Assembly (NCBI GenBank): GCA_905250025.1
Contig: CAJNOJ010000119.1
Location: 124,001-188,000, forward strand
Direction of reading: 5' to 3'
Source of the DNA: Adineta ricciae
Lineage: Eukaryota; Rotifera; Eurotatoria; Adinetida; Adinetidae
Length of the DNA stretch: 64,000 nt
Shown: in pieces, positions 1 to 12,500 of the stretch
How the letters are laid out: each line of letters opens with the position of its first letter
Position numbering within the stretch: the first letter of the stretch is position 1
Translations under genes and position numbers: made by a program
Notes under the pieces: generated by a model
Databases searched by the model: none
What the model saw: the letters and a program-made list of their open reading frames with translations, nothing else
Told to the model about the DNA's origin: nothing

Positions 1-1208
1 GAAAGAGAGAGAGATTGTGAATATTTTTTCTTCATTTAAAATAATATAAATATACATATACGTCTAATCAGTCTTGAAATAACACTATGATCATAGAGGT
101 ATCAGCAACTGCTACGTTATTATTATATGTTGATCTCTAAATTTTATGTCTTTGAGTCTCAGACGATGTCACATGTTGAATTATATGTTATTCTAAATTT
201 GTGCTTGTAAGAAGAACGTACCGTCAGTCATTTCTGACTAATCATAGGAGCCAGTATATGAAGCAAATGAGAGTATTCTCTGGAAAATGTTACATATACT
301 TTTCGTTACAGCCTTATTTTTTTTTACAATTTGCTGTTGATTTAGAATAATTATGTATGAAAAGACGTAGGTTAGTCAGTATGATCACCGGAAAACTTTG
401 TTATGACACAAATAACGGACCTGAATAAAGACAAATAGAATGAATATCGTCACACGTCACTACCTTTTATTCCATGTATAGTTTCATCTTCGGAAAAGGA
501 TTGCAATTATCGAAGTAATAAACTATAAACTTAAAAAATAAGATCAGGCTTTCACTTCTATAAACATGAACTCCAACGATACGAATATACCTAGAAGGAT
601 ATCTTCATCATTCGTAGTCTTGCTGTGAGGTGTTGCTTATTTGAATGAAATATGTAGATGGTAATGGAATTAATAATGTTGCGTCGTAATATCAGTGTGA
701 GCCTGTCTGCAGGACTGTGGAGTGATGTATATGAAAAAAAGGGGAATCACGTCCCGTATACTGTGTCTAACACACATATATATACGAGCAAGAAAAGAGA
801 ACAGAGAGAAAGAATGGTATCGAAGATAGCATTCTTTCAAATGGGAGAGAAGAGCGATACGTGATCGCTAACAATCAGGAAATCTCGCGAAGAGATTTGG
901 TAGATGCTTTGTAATCTATTTTATACGTAGGGTTTAGGAAATCTCAAGCAAACAATGAGATTTATTGATTTTGATTTCAAAATTTTGGATATTCATATTT
1001 GATAATTACCTACTCAATTAATATTCTTAGATATGCAAACATGATTACTCAACACGGGAATTTTGCTTTGGGAAAAGGAGAGTAGGATTACTTGTGCTTT
1101 GCAGATTCCATAAATGTCAGCTGATGAATAATCGGATGACAGCATACTAGAATTATTTTGTCATATAATAGTACTTGCAAAGTTCTTTTGATAAAGTACA
1201 TTTGAATT
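1..1208. other. Intergenic upstream region
   Basis: AT-rich sequence before the first GPCR gene. It begins with a short GA-rich tract. I see no open frame with splice-site support and no domain-like translation. A 68-codon frame at 658-864 is probably chance. Confidence 0.5.
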
Positions 1209-2272
1209 ATGGCATCTTGGGCAGCTATTAGTCAATCCTATGCTCGGTACGTAGGTATACCCCAATTTTGTCTTGGTATTTTGGGCAATCTAATGAACAT
1301 ATGGATATTCATTCATGAACTAGTTCACCGTCGAACTCCCTGTACATTGTATTTGTTAATGGCCTCTTCAACTGGTTTAATACAGATGATGAGTGGTCAG
1401 ATTCCACGTTTTCTCATTCTTGGTTTCAATGATGATTTAACTCGAGTGTCGTTAGTCTGGTGTAAATGCCGTCAATTTCTTATTGCCACATTTGGTGGAA
1501 TAGCATTGACGTTTCAATGCCTAGCTACCATTGATCAGTTCTTAGTTACATCTCGCAGTGCTCACATACGACAATTCAGTCAGATCAAATGGGCTTATCG
1601 TATTTCAATCGGTGTCTTCGCCGTATGGATTTCTCAAGGCATTCCATTTTTAGTATTCAATCAAATACAGTAAAGTTATTCTTGTGGTCTTTCTTTCATC
1701 TATTCTACTTTTAATATCATAGATCTGGTACGTGCATCATTGGTAATTGGATTTTGAATATGTATTGGTCGTATGTTTACTTTCTTGGCCTTCTCACAGC
1801 TACATCTATTACTGTAATGGTAACTTTCGGTGTCCTTGCATATCACAATATGCATCTATTGAAAAATACTGCACGATTACATAGTGCTGATCAACAGTTG
1901 ACTACAATGATTTGTATGCAAGTGATTATTGTTGTAATTAGCATAGCAGCGTATGGTGGTTATAATGTTTATTCATTAGCAACAGCGAGTACACTCAAAG
2001 ATGCAGAACAAAAAGGAAAAGATTTAGTTGCTTTTACAGTGACAAGTCTTTCGGCTTTTTTGAATTATGGTGTAAGTGAGAGATGATTTCTAAAGTTTCA
2101 ATCACTTGAGATTGATATTTGTTTTTTGTTTTTTTTTTAGAGTAGTTTCTATGTATTTTTCGCTTCGTCAAGTCATTTTCGTCAGCAAACAAAAAAGTAT
2201 TTTTGTTGCTGCTGGAGATTTCAGCAAATAACACCAGCAGAAGTGGCCACTACACACATAACACGTCGATAA
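1209..2272 (+). CDS. Rhodopsin-like G-protein-coupled receptor
   Basis: Predicted seven-helix receptor of 313 residues, no close orthologue recognised. Three exons: 1209-1669, 1723-2071 and 2141-2272, all GT-AG and frame-preserving. Helix 1 carries the GILGNLMNIWIF motif typical of class A receptors. A cysteine (VWCKC) precedes helix 3. The usual DRY box at the end of helix 3 is replaced by ATIDQF, a form I associate with divergent rotifer receptors. A loop cysteine (GTCII) could pair with the helix-3 cysteine. Helices 5, 6 and 7 follow, and the tail is cysteine-rich (FCCCW), suggesting palmitoylation. Ligand unknown. The start is the first ATG before helix 1 and leaves a very short extracellular N-terminus. 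Bdelloid genomes carry many such receptors, so an orphan, probably peptide- or chemo-sensing, role is likely. Confidence 0.85.
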
Positions 2273-2314
2273 ATTTCTAAGTTGTGTAGTCAAATGAGAA
2301 TATACTTTTACATA

Positions 2315-2949
2315 TCAACTTGTTTCGTTTGTAGTTTTCGAATGTGATGAAGGGAAATAAATGATCGAGGATGCCTGTTCATCAGCTTGGCCTAGTTCAT
2401 CAACGTCAACATCGATTTCCTCGTTTCGAACAGATTCATTCGTATAATGTTGAGCCGAGTTTTTTTGTTCGTGTGAAGTTGAATACGAGAAATTGTTATT
2501 CCTCATATCCTTCTCAAGAGAAACGATCGTTTGAAAGATTTTCTTCATCACGGATAATCCTACTCACATGATCATCACTTTCAGAAGTTGATGATTCATA
2601 TAGAGCTGATCTCGATCGTGGCATAGCGGATGTTTCTTTTGCTGATTTAGTCTTTGGTTTTGGATCATGACAGACAAAGACAAAATCTATGACACTCGAT
2701 CAAAATCGATCGATTTCGAAAGATGATTTTACCAGAATAACAATTCCGATCGGCATCTTTAGCTGCAATCGGTAAAAGATCACCACTCCCTCGATAGATG
2801 ACAACACATCGTCCATGAATCAATTTAATTGTCTTTTTCAAAGCTTTTCGCTTGCATTTTACTGTTGTCCGGCAATATCTTGAATCAACCAAATATTCAC
2901 TATCAGATTCCGATGTTGTAGAAAGTTCGTTAAGATTATAAATATTCAT
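2315..2949 (-). CDS. Unrecognised 177-residue protein with acidic Ser-rich tail
   Basis: Three-exon model on the minus strand: 2949-2733, 2686-2568 and 2512-2315. Both junctions are GT-AG and keep frame. The N-terminal half holds a basic, cysteine-containing segment (SRYCRTTVKCKRKALKKT, then HGRCVVIYRGSGDLLPIAA) that may be a small fold. The C-terminal half is Ser/Glu/Asp-rich and looks disordered (STSESDDH, then EEIDVDVDELGQ). There is no signal peptide or membrane helix. I do not recognise the family. The intergenic stretch at 2950-3506 is shared with the divergent FN3 gene, so the two may be co-expressed. The gene ends 43 bp from the 3' end of the convergent GPCR. Confidence 0.6.
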
Positions 2950-3506
2950 AATGAAAACTTAGATTTCAACATGCATGTTTGAATAAAAAAGAAAGAAAGA
3001 AAAGCAAACAGTCCCGCAACTAGTTGTCAAGACAATCGAAAAGTACTGACATCTGTCAAAGAGAAGAAAGATGACATAATTCCAATTAATTAAAAGTGTG
3101 TTTAATGAATTCGAAAGCATCAGTGAATGTGGATTAGAATCGTAATTAATAGATTGAAGAATGGAAGATGTCATTAAATTATTGCTTAGCAACTCGGAAG
3201 AGAAAAAGGGAACAATGAAATAACAATCGAAAAAGAAAGTTAAAGAATCAGAAGAAAAATCACTCTTTTACATTTAGTTTTCTTTTGTTATTTGATCAAT
3301 CATATCTCACACTAAGTAATGAAAAGCTTTCTGTACATGAATCAGAAACTAGATCATTGATATTCTCTCGCTTCTGTGAGAAATCTCTCATGAAGTTCTT
3401 TTGATTTGTTTTAGACGAAAGAGTTGAGTCTGCGGAAGTTTTGCTTACACAATCGCTCTCTCACTTGTCTTTTGTTTCTATACTGATAGAATAAGAGACA
3501 GCCACT
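2950..3506. promoter_or_regulatory. Divergent intergenic region between the minus-strand gene and the FN3 giant
   Basis: 557 bp separating two start codons that face away from each other, so it must hold both promoters. No specific binding site is claimed. It carries A/G-rich tracts near 2990-3005 and 3180-3260. Confidence 0.4.
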
Positions 3507-6500
3507 ATGGGTTGTGGTGCCTCGGTTAAATCAAACGCTGATAAGACCAATCCTTCGAATTCTAATGGTCTAAAGAAGAAAACTGATAAACCAATTTCCG
3601 CAGGTTCGCTTAATTACTAAGGCTTCTTTCTTTTTCGCCATCGAAAATTTACATAATGCTACGTACAATATCTTAATTACAAATTTCTTTTCTTTTCTAG
3701 TTCCCAATCTTACGGTTTCACTACAAGGACACGGCTTCACACACAACGAACATGATGACACTGTTCTAATTCATGTGATCGAAATCATCAATGGATCATT
3801 TGCGGAAAAAGCATCGAAACTACGTATCGAATGTGACAATACCGTGGAATTCAAAGTCAACGGAAAAGACGAATACGATATCATCCAAGTTTATAAAGAT
3901 GGTAATGATTATTATCCAGTTAAATATGGTTGCCAGTTACTAAACATCAAAAATCGCACTGCGCCGAAACAACGGCGAATTCCATTTTCATTCGATTTGA
4001 ATCAACCGGAGATCGAGTTATATTTCTGTGTCATTCCTTCATCTCAACGTGAATCTATCATCAAAGGTCGGAAATATCCAAAGATCTACTGTGAAAAAAA
4101 TTGCCTTAAACTTCATCAAAACGATATTAAATTTCAGTTAACTGACGAAAGACAAAGTCAAAAAGTGTACATGCATCAAACAGATACTGTGCAAATCGAA
4201 TGGACATCTCAACGTCTTTACCGAATCGAAGAGAAGAAATATTGTCCGGTATCCGGCGGATTTTATACTGTTGAACAACCGAACGAGAAGAGATTAAATC
4301 GATTTTCAACAAAAGGAAGTTTTGTGAAGACATTCAATGACTTGGGCATGTCATTTCTCATTCGTTATACCGAACAAAACGAAATTCATGATGTCATTGT
4401 ATGTATTGTCAATGAAAAATACAAAGTGAAACATGTGGAAATAACGGATGAAGAGATTCAACCGAATATTTTGTGGATTGAACAAACAGATTGGGTAGTG
4501 TTTGATTGGAACACCAAACGGAAACATTCAATTGTTCAAATCGAACCATTTTCAGTTGACTCGAACACGAATCGATCGATTGAAGTTTGTTTTACTGTTT
4601 TAAACAAACAAGTTTGTTTCTCATGATACATTTTTAGCTTAAAACACCTGAAGAACACTTTTTCTGGCCAAATGATTCAACACGTCGAGGTTATATGCTT
4701 CATCAATTTAACGAAACGGGTGTTTTCTGCTATAAAACAACAAGTAATCAAATTGGTACGATTATTGTCGAAGCGCGTCAAACTTTGCATCAAATACCTG
4801 TCGTTCCCGACCAAGCAAGTAAAAGCGAAACTACGATTGTGCAAATTGACAGAGACTCTACTGATTTTGTCTTCTAGTTTATGAAATGAACACGAATGGT
4901 GTCGTACAATTCAATTGGTTAATGGATCCATCAGGTGACAAAACGATTTTATTCACTCTCGATCCACTGTCATCGGTTGCACCGCACGCAATTAACGGTG
5001 TCGATGGAGTATTCAAATGTGGTGAGTAAATTTGTCAGTTGTCATGATTCTCTTGAGTTTGTTAAGTAGCTAATTGATTTAATTTATGCCGAGAGATATT
5101 CAGTACGTGCTAAAAATATTTTATTATTATTCATAGTGTAAAATAAGTCAGAAAGAAAAACAGGAATGTTGTCCTTTAGGAGTACGTAGCGAAGAATCGA
5201 TTGTCATAGTAACTATATTGAGTTTTAAATGCTTTTACATTTTGATTGAATCGAATCGAAAAACGGGCTATTGTTAATAAAAAATAATAGTTACGGGTGT
5301 AAACTATTATAATCAAGTTTCCTTTTAACTTGTGAGTATATCTTTTGAGATATTTTAAGAAACTATGTCGACGTATGTTTACATCTCTTTCGGGCTTTCC
5401 GTTAGAAAAGAAAAAGATAAATATTGGCAAGCAGGAAATGACATTGAACAGCCATTGTCTGAATGAGTACACTAATTTGTTACTGTAACCTTGGAAATAT
5501 TAAATACATCCATAGTTACTCTTAATTATGTACATTTCTAGCTGCACATAAATGTGTTCGAGCTGACGCAGTGATTCAACGCTATCTGTATACATGTGAA
5601 ACATTACTTCTCAATATTCCTCAACATGGCCTTTATAATTTTGCTTATTCGGAAGATCCAAATGTGCCTCTTTTGAGTATCATCGTTGAAAACGACATAG
5701 ATGTAAGATATATCTAATTAGAAATCTATGCGTATATTGTTCTCGCTTTGATAGAAACATACGGTTGTCTATAATGAATTCAATGTTTTCGAACCTCCAA
5801 CGTTGATCATCAACCGTAATGATCAAGTTTGGTTTGAGCCATCATCATCAGCGAAAGTTGAAACAATTTATCAAACGGATGAATTCGGAGAGGAACTCGT
5901 AGTTGACCGACCAGTTTTCCGGCCTCAAGAAAAAAGCGTCAATTTCTTTATGAAATCATTTCCAGAGACGGGCATTTTCTATTTTTCCACGGCGAATGAT
6001 GAGAAAGACGAAACCCATCCAGTCGCGATCATTGTCTTACCGGACGTACGTTTTCATTATCGAACAGTCGGAAAGAACGCGTTCGATAACAAACCAATCA
6101 TAACTGATATCAATGACTTTATCATTTGGAAATTTGAAGAAACCATCTCTCATAATGTGGGATATATCCTATCAAATGATAGATTACAAGATTTAATCGC
6201 TTGCCACGATCGAGCTGTTCCAGGACGATATCGACAATGTCTTGGTATTGAATGTATTCAATCGGGAACATTCTTTTTCGCTAATCCAGGTTAGTTTAAA
6301 GGATGTCCGTTCTTGTGATATGCATTTGCTTTTAGATTTCGAACGTGTTACTGGTTCGACTGAGGTAAAAACTTTTTCAAACGAAAAGAACAGTGTTAAT
6401 TACGATGTTTTGTTAAAAGGATCGACTTGTAGCGACAATTATTGTTGAGCCACATTTTAGCCAAAATTGCCTTGTGGTTGGTAATTATGATTTCGTACCT

Positions 6501-9500
6501 TCTGTTCTCCATATAGCGGAAGTAAGGCGCATTGTTTATTTGCTGGACTCAGTAACACCATTGATCACTTTAGAATGATACTGTTTCATGGGTGTTAGCA
6601 AATCCTACTCAAAATGATCGAATCTATGTCCGATCGGTTGATGATAACGAAGAAATTGATGATGTAAATGTGAAATCGGATATTCAGCTCTCAGTAAACT
6701 TTTTTCTATTACTTTAGAACGCATTGATTAATCGAAATATCACGAAATTCATTCACAATGTTCAGCATTTACATACATTCCACCAAACAGGAGAGTACAT
6801 CGTTCGATCAAATCGTTTTCAACAAACAGCTACTGTCTTTGTGCATTCAGAAAAAACAATCAAAGATCAAAGTAAATGATGATTTGAAAGTCAAAATATT
6901 CTGTCATTCGCCTCTGGTTCCCAATAGAAAAACGCGTTCCGCCGCCGCAGTTCAACGAAGAACTCGATACGATCAGTCCACTCGGTGCACGGGTTCATCT
7001 CACTTGTCCTAGTCGACATGCGAGTATTTATTATACGCTGGATGGAAAACCTCCGACTCAGCGTACTGCAAATGTCCTTGTAAGCTTTTGTTCGATGAAG
7101 ACATCAATGATTATCGTTTGATTGTAGCGATACGACGACGATGAAGGAGTTATTTTGAATGAAAACGGTCTGCATGTTTTACGAGCGTGTTCAGTTGAAC
7201 CTCAAAGAATTTCAAGTTTAATTGTGACAAGCAGGTATGGAATTGTCGTTTGATTTCACGAACAGCTTTATAAATATTTTGGTTCGTGTTTCAGTCCAAC
7301 GTTTATACTGGATGAGGCAGAGAGAGATGAGCTGAACGTAAGTTTCTCTCTCGCGTAAACTAATTAGCACAAATCTTTTGTACATATTAGAAACGACTGG
7401 ACACACAATCATCGAGTGATCAAAATATTCCGGAAGATATACCAACTTCATACAAAGTTATTCTTTCTTCTGCATTGAAACATCCGAATAAATTATATGG
7501 AATGATTGAAATCGATCCAGCTGATTACATGAGACACATTGATCATTTCGAATTGTATATCAATGATGTTGCGCAAAAGGAAAATATTACAACGCGCAAT
7601 ACTCAATTTTCAGCCAGTGGCTTTGCAGCGGGAGAACAATACGAAGTTTATGTTGTTGCTCATCCAAAATCAAATGCACCCGACGGACGATCGATCGCAT
7701 CGAACAAACGAGTAACTCATCAATTTTCGTCTTAACTAATCACATGGTGATGTTTTAGACATTTGAAGTGCAACGAGAAACTCAGGACGGTGCACCACTC
7801 ATCAGTTTGGCTACATCGGAAAATCAAAATGGATTAACTGTCATGTGGGCACATATTCACGATCCAGTCAGTGAATATAATGTTTATATCAATGATACTA
7901 AAGCACAAACAGTACGTGAATTGGTATAGAATGAAATTTGCCTGTACTGTGTTTTCTTTTTCACTTTTAGATAACTAAAAAAGATTTCAACGAATTATAT
8001 ACTATTCGATTTCAAGACATTGAACATGGTCGAAAATATTTGATTTATGTTGAAGCAAAGATGGAAAGTATGATCGAATTGTCTGTTTTAATTAAGCTTC
8101 GCTATTTATCCGTTGTCTTTTTATTTAGACGGAAAAGAAATTCGTAAATCAAATATCATTCCTATTACTCCGCCGATCGAAACGACTGTCAAGGAGCCAA
8201 CCAAAGACCAATTCTTTCCATATATAATCACCGAATACGAACAAGCACCAGATGATGTTCCTCTTGAAAGTAAGTCTGTTGTTTCTGTCGAGTGTCTCTC
8301 GTAGCACAGAGGTTGTTCGCCATGCTAAGTAGATAACGCTTTTTTTCTTAAGTCCTATCCGTACACATTGACGAAGAGACTCGCAGGAATAGAATTGAAA
8401 GCACTGTTATGGTTGCTATCAAAACAAACGCTTTTTTTTGTCCATTTTCTAGAGGGTTCGAAACGGTTATCCACTCCAAAATTATCTGTTCAAAAATCTC
8501 CCTCCTCTACTTCTTCACCTTCTACTCCTGAGGTCTCTTCGTCACAAGGTACCCATTTAACTGATATGGTTAATCCAATAGTAAGCACGAGTGAAATCCG
8601 ACCTCAGAAAGATGATCAGATGACTAACAAAACTGAAACGAACGGAAATGATCAACGAAAAGCATCGACTAGTGATGAACTACTAACCAAAGAAACGTCG
8701 AAATCAGAACGAAAAAAGAGTGAACAACAATCGAAAGAAGATACGGAACCGGCACAAGTCAATGATCCATACCTTCAAGCAAAAATTCTCTTGAAAAGAT
8801 TAACAAAAACGATCGATGATCGTATCAAACAACGCAATCCAACCTATGCAGACGCAGAACCAGCACCAGTCGATCATCAAACTCTATCACCTGAAACTTC
8901 ATCAGCATCTGATACCTACACAACGAAACTTCCACCAAAGCCTCCACGTCGGTCATCTAAACTGAATAAAACTGCTCAAAAACATGATTACATTAAATCT
9001 AATGACGCTTCATAGTTTGACACTTCTGATTCCTCTTCTTTTTTTTTTCTTTTTACATTATCTAATCGCTTTTGCATCTATTAATTTCTTCGTACATACA
9101 TATAGCTTCATCGTATAAAGGAAATGCTTGAAATAACGAATTAAATCATGTTTATGCATGAATTTCTCTCATTTTTTGTTTCGCAGATGCTCCAAGTGCT
9201 GAACCCATACAAAGACGACCAGACTCGTTTCGATATGCAAGCGAACCAATTGTATGCAGTTGATCTTCAAAATCCAAATCTGTATTGTCATCTTATGTTT
9301 CGTTTAGGCTGCTGCTGTGGGAGATGCAGCTCCAACTGTATCATATAAGCCAAATCCTGGTGGTATTACTCTTTTCTGGAAGAAGAAATCCCCATCAGCG
9401 GATGATTCTGTGGAAAACTATCGAGTACGATGAAAACTACGCGTGATGTATAGATACAATATGTGTTGTTATTTAGATCGTGGTTGACAAGAAACCGTAT

Positions 9501-12500
9501 GGCGAATTAGTATCACCATTGGCTGATCCAAAAGTTCAAGTTAATTTACCATCAGGAAAACACGAATGCTATTTGGAAATTATTCCCAAAAATAAAAAAC
9601 ATGAAGGTTACACATCAAATATTCTCGTACGTTATTTTAGTATGTGCTTTCATGTGAATTTATGGATTTTTTTTACTAGAATGTGGAGGTTCCGCCTGGA
9701 AGTGGTTTGAAACATACTACAAAACAAAAATCAGACCCATCGGATGAATCCACTGATGTATGTCGATTGATTTATTTCTTCCACTCTCTTCATTATTTGT
9801 GTGTCAACAATATTGTAGAAAGCTGTCGTCGAGAAAGAACTTCCCATACCGAAATTGAACGTTTCTACCATCAGCGGAACAGCAATTCGTGCGAATTGGT
9901 ATGGAGATCGGCCACTTCCTGCTGGGGTGTTCACTGCAATCAATGAAGTTCACGTACGCGGTCCTGAATTCTCGGAAAATATCAAAAGTGATGAAAGGTA
10001 AGTCACCGACTATCTCTTCGTTCATTTTTTCTTTAATTATATTGAAATAGTTCAACTGATGAAGATTATGTCGAGCACATCTGGAATGTTTCGAATTCTC
10101 CATTGGAAATCTCTGGCATACTCGATCGACATGAATATTTGTAAGAAAATTCGACAAACCACTGACGACATGAAGATAAATTGTTCTATTCTAGGGTGTT
10201 TGTTCGAACTTATTATCATCTTCAAGGATCCAACGATACAAAATATTTGATAACAGAATCGAACAGAGTGAAAACTAAGCGAATTGATCCGTTGATCGAG
10301 TTATTACCAAGACCAGTATTGAAAGTTACCAAACTTGGTGTACAAACGGCGAATCTATCATGGAAACTTGATGATACGATCGATCCATCGTTAGTCAAAG
10401 GTTATCGTATTATTCTCAATTCGAAACCAACAGAAATTCTCTCAGCTACTCAACATGAATATGAATTGCGTAATCTTAAAGCAGGTAAAACTCCTTCGAA
10501 TAAAAATGGCCAAAAAATCACTATGATTTGTATCTGTAGGTTCAACAAATGAAGTTCAAGTTTCGGTCACATCTCATCCAGACTTTGTTGATGAAAAAAT
10601 CTCCGAACCAATCCGTATTGTATGTCCGAAACATCCTCATCCTCCAAAGATTCAGTCGGTTATTGCCGAGAAACCATTTTCAATTCGTATCCAATGGGAC
10701 GCCGATAGTCATGAAAACGATGATATTACAGCGTATCGAACATACCTCAATGGAAAACTTCATGGCGAAGTGGAAAACGACGGCCGACAAATATTCACAT
10801 ATGATTTTACGAAACTAGACGCTGATGTCAAATATTCGATTCATGTTAAATCTCTACTTGGACAGAAGAGATTAGAAGGAAATCGTTACCAATGTGATAT
10901 CGAATCGAATAGTTCCAATGAATTACGATTAAAATGTGCTGTACCACCCAAAGGAACAGTACCACGCGTCGAACGAATGCATTCCAATGGAGTTGATATC
11001 ATTTGGGAAGCACCGGAAGAATATGGAGATGTTAAACTCACTGTATGTTATTGAATTTCGTATCGATGAGATCGAAAGGAAATTATGATTTCTATAGGGT
11101 TATCAAATATTGAATAATGGCCGATCGATTGGCAAAGCATTGCCAGTTGACCGACGACGGGCTTCAATCAGTGATCTGGAACCGGGTCAACGGTATTCAC
11201 TACAAGTTGTACCAATAACAGATCAACCTGGTGGCGTTCTATTTCGAAAAGGAGAAGGTAAACAGAAAGAATTGATTTCCAATAAGTGGACTGAGACTAG
11301 TCTTATTCTTGAATAGAATACGATGCTGATCGTCATGGTCATTATTTGCCAAGTGAAAAACTTGAAATTGATTTTACAGATCTTGTTCAACTTCCTAAAA
11401 AAGTCTGGGAGGAACAGATCGCAGGTCGCTCAGCACTAATTTGTTGGTTACCAAGTAGGTTTTCCTTTTCCTTTCACAACAATCTTTCTTATCATTATTC
11501 TATTCAGTCGAACCATCAACTCCTGCGGAGTGTCAACCAGATGGCTACAAACTGATTCTATGGAATAATAGTGATCTACCACGTGATAAACCAAGAATTG
11601 TTACACTATCAAGTAAAAGATTTGATCAGATCACTAGAATCCAAGTATGAACTCTTCTTTGTCGTTCTTTCTTTTCAGAAGATCAAACTAGTGCACAGCT
11701 AAAAGACCTTCAATCAGATACAAGGTATGAATATCAATTAGAAGCATGTAAAAAGCGACGCCACACAAAAACGAAAGGTATTTTCTATCGTTTTCTAATT
11801 TCAGTATCTGAATGATAGAGAAATGTTTTCTTCGATAGATTCATACAATGTTCTCACAACTTCAGACATCGGATCTTTCACTACAGGCTCACCGCCTGAT
11901 CCACCGATGAATGTGTATATAATCGCATGCAAAAATGCCGATGTTCGTATTGGTTTCGATCCGTTTGTTGAACATAACGCGGAAATCAAAGCTTTACGTA
12001 TCCTATGTGAACCTGCTTCTCCAGAAACGAATGCAAGAGAAATCGTGCAGGATTTTATGCCAGATTCCACCGAATTCATTATTACAAACCTTGCTGAACG
12101 TACCAATTACAACGCGACCATCTATGGTATTACGCAGGAATATTTAGACGATAATCGCTGCCGAGATGTGAAACAATTGCCTAAAAAATTGAAACCATCC
12201 GAATGGTTACCATATAAAACCTTTCAATTCCAAACAAGTGGTTATGAACCGGCAAGTGATATCAAAGTTACTCAAGCGAACATCGAGGCGATTAAACTCG
12301 AATGGACTTTGGCGAAAGTTTATGGTTCAACTGAATGTGTTCAACAAGTTCTTCGTTGGCAGTTAGAACCGGGCGGTAAAGAACAGTCGTTAGACTTAGA
12401 TCGAAGCACAACCAAGGCAACGATACCTGGACCGTTAATATCGGGTTTATATAAAATCTGTCTAGATACAGTTCTTAGTGTAAAAATCAATCTGGAAGAG

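Noticed and set aside
658..864. 68-codon plus-strand frame
   Set aside because: No domain, no splice context, low-complexity translation; expected by chance in AT-rich DNA.
3570..3761. Minus-strand frame over exon 1/2 of the FN3 giant
   Set aside because: Antisense shadow across an intron of a well-supported gene.
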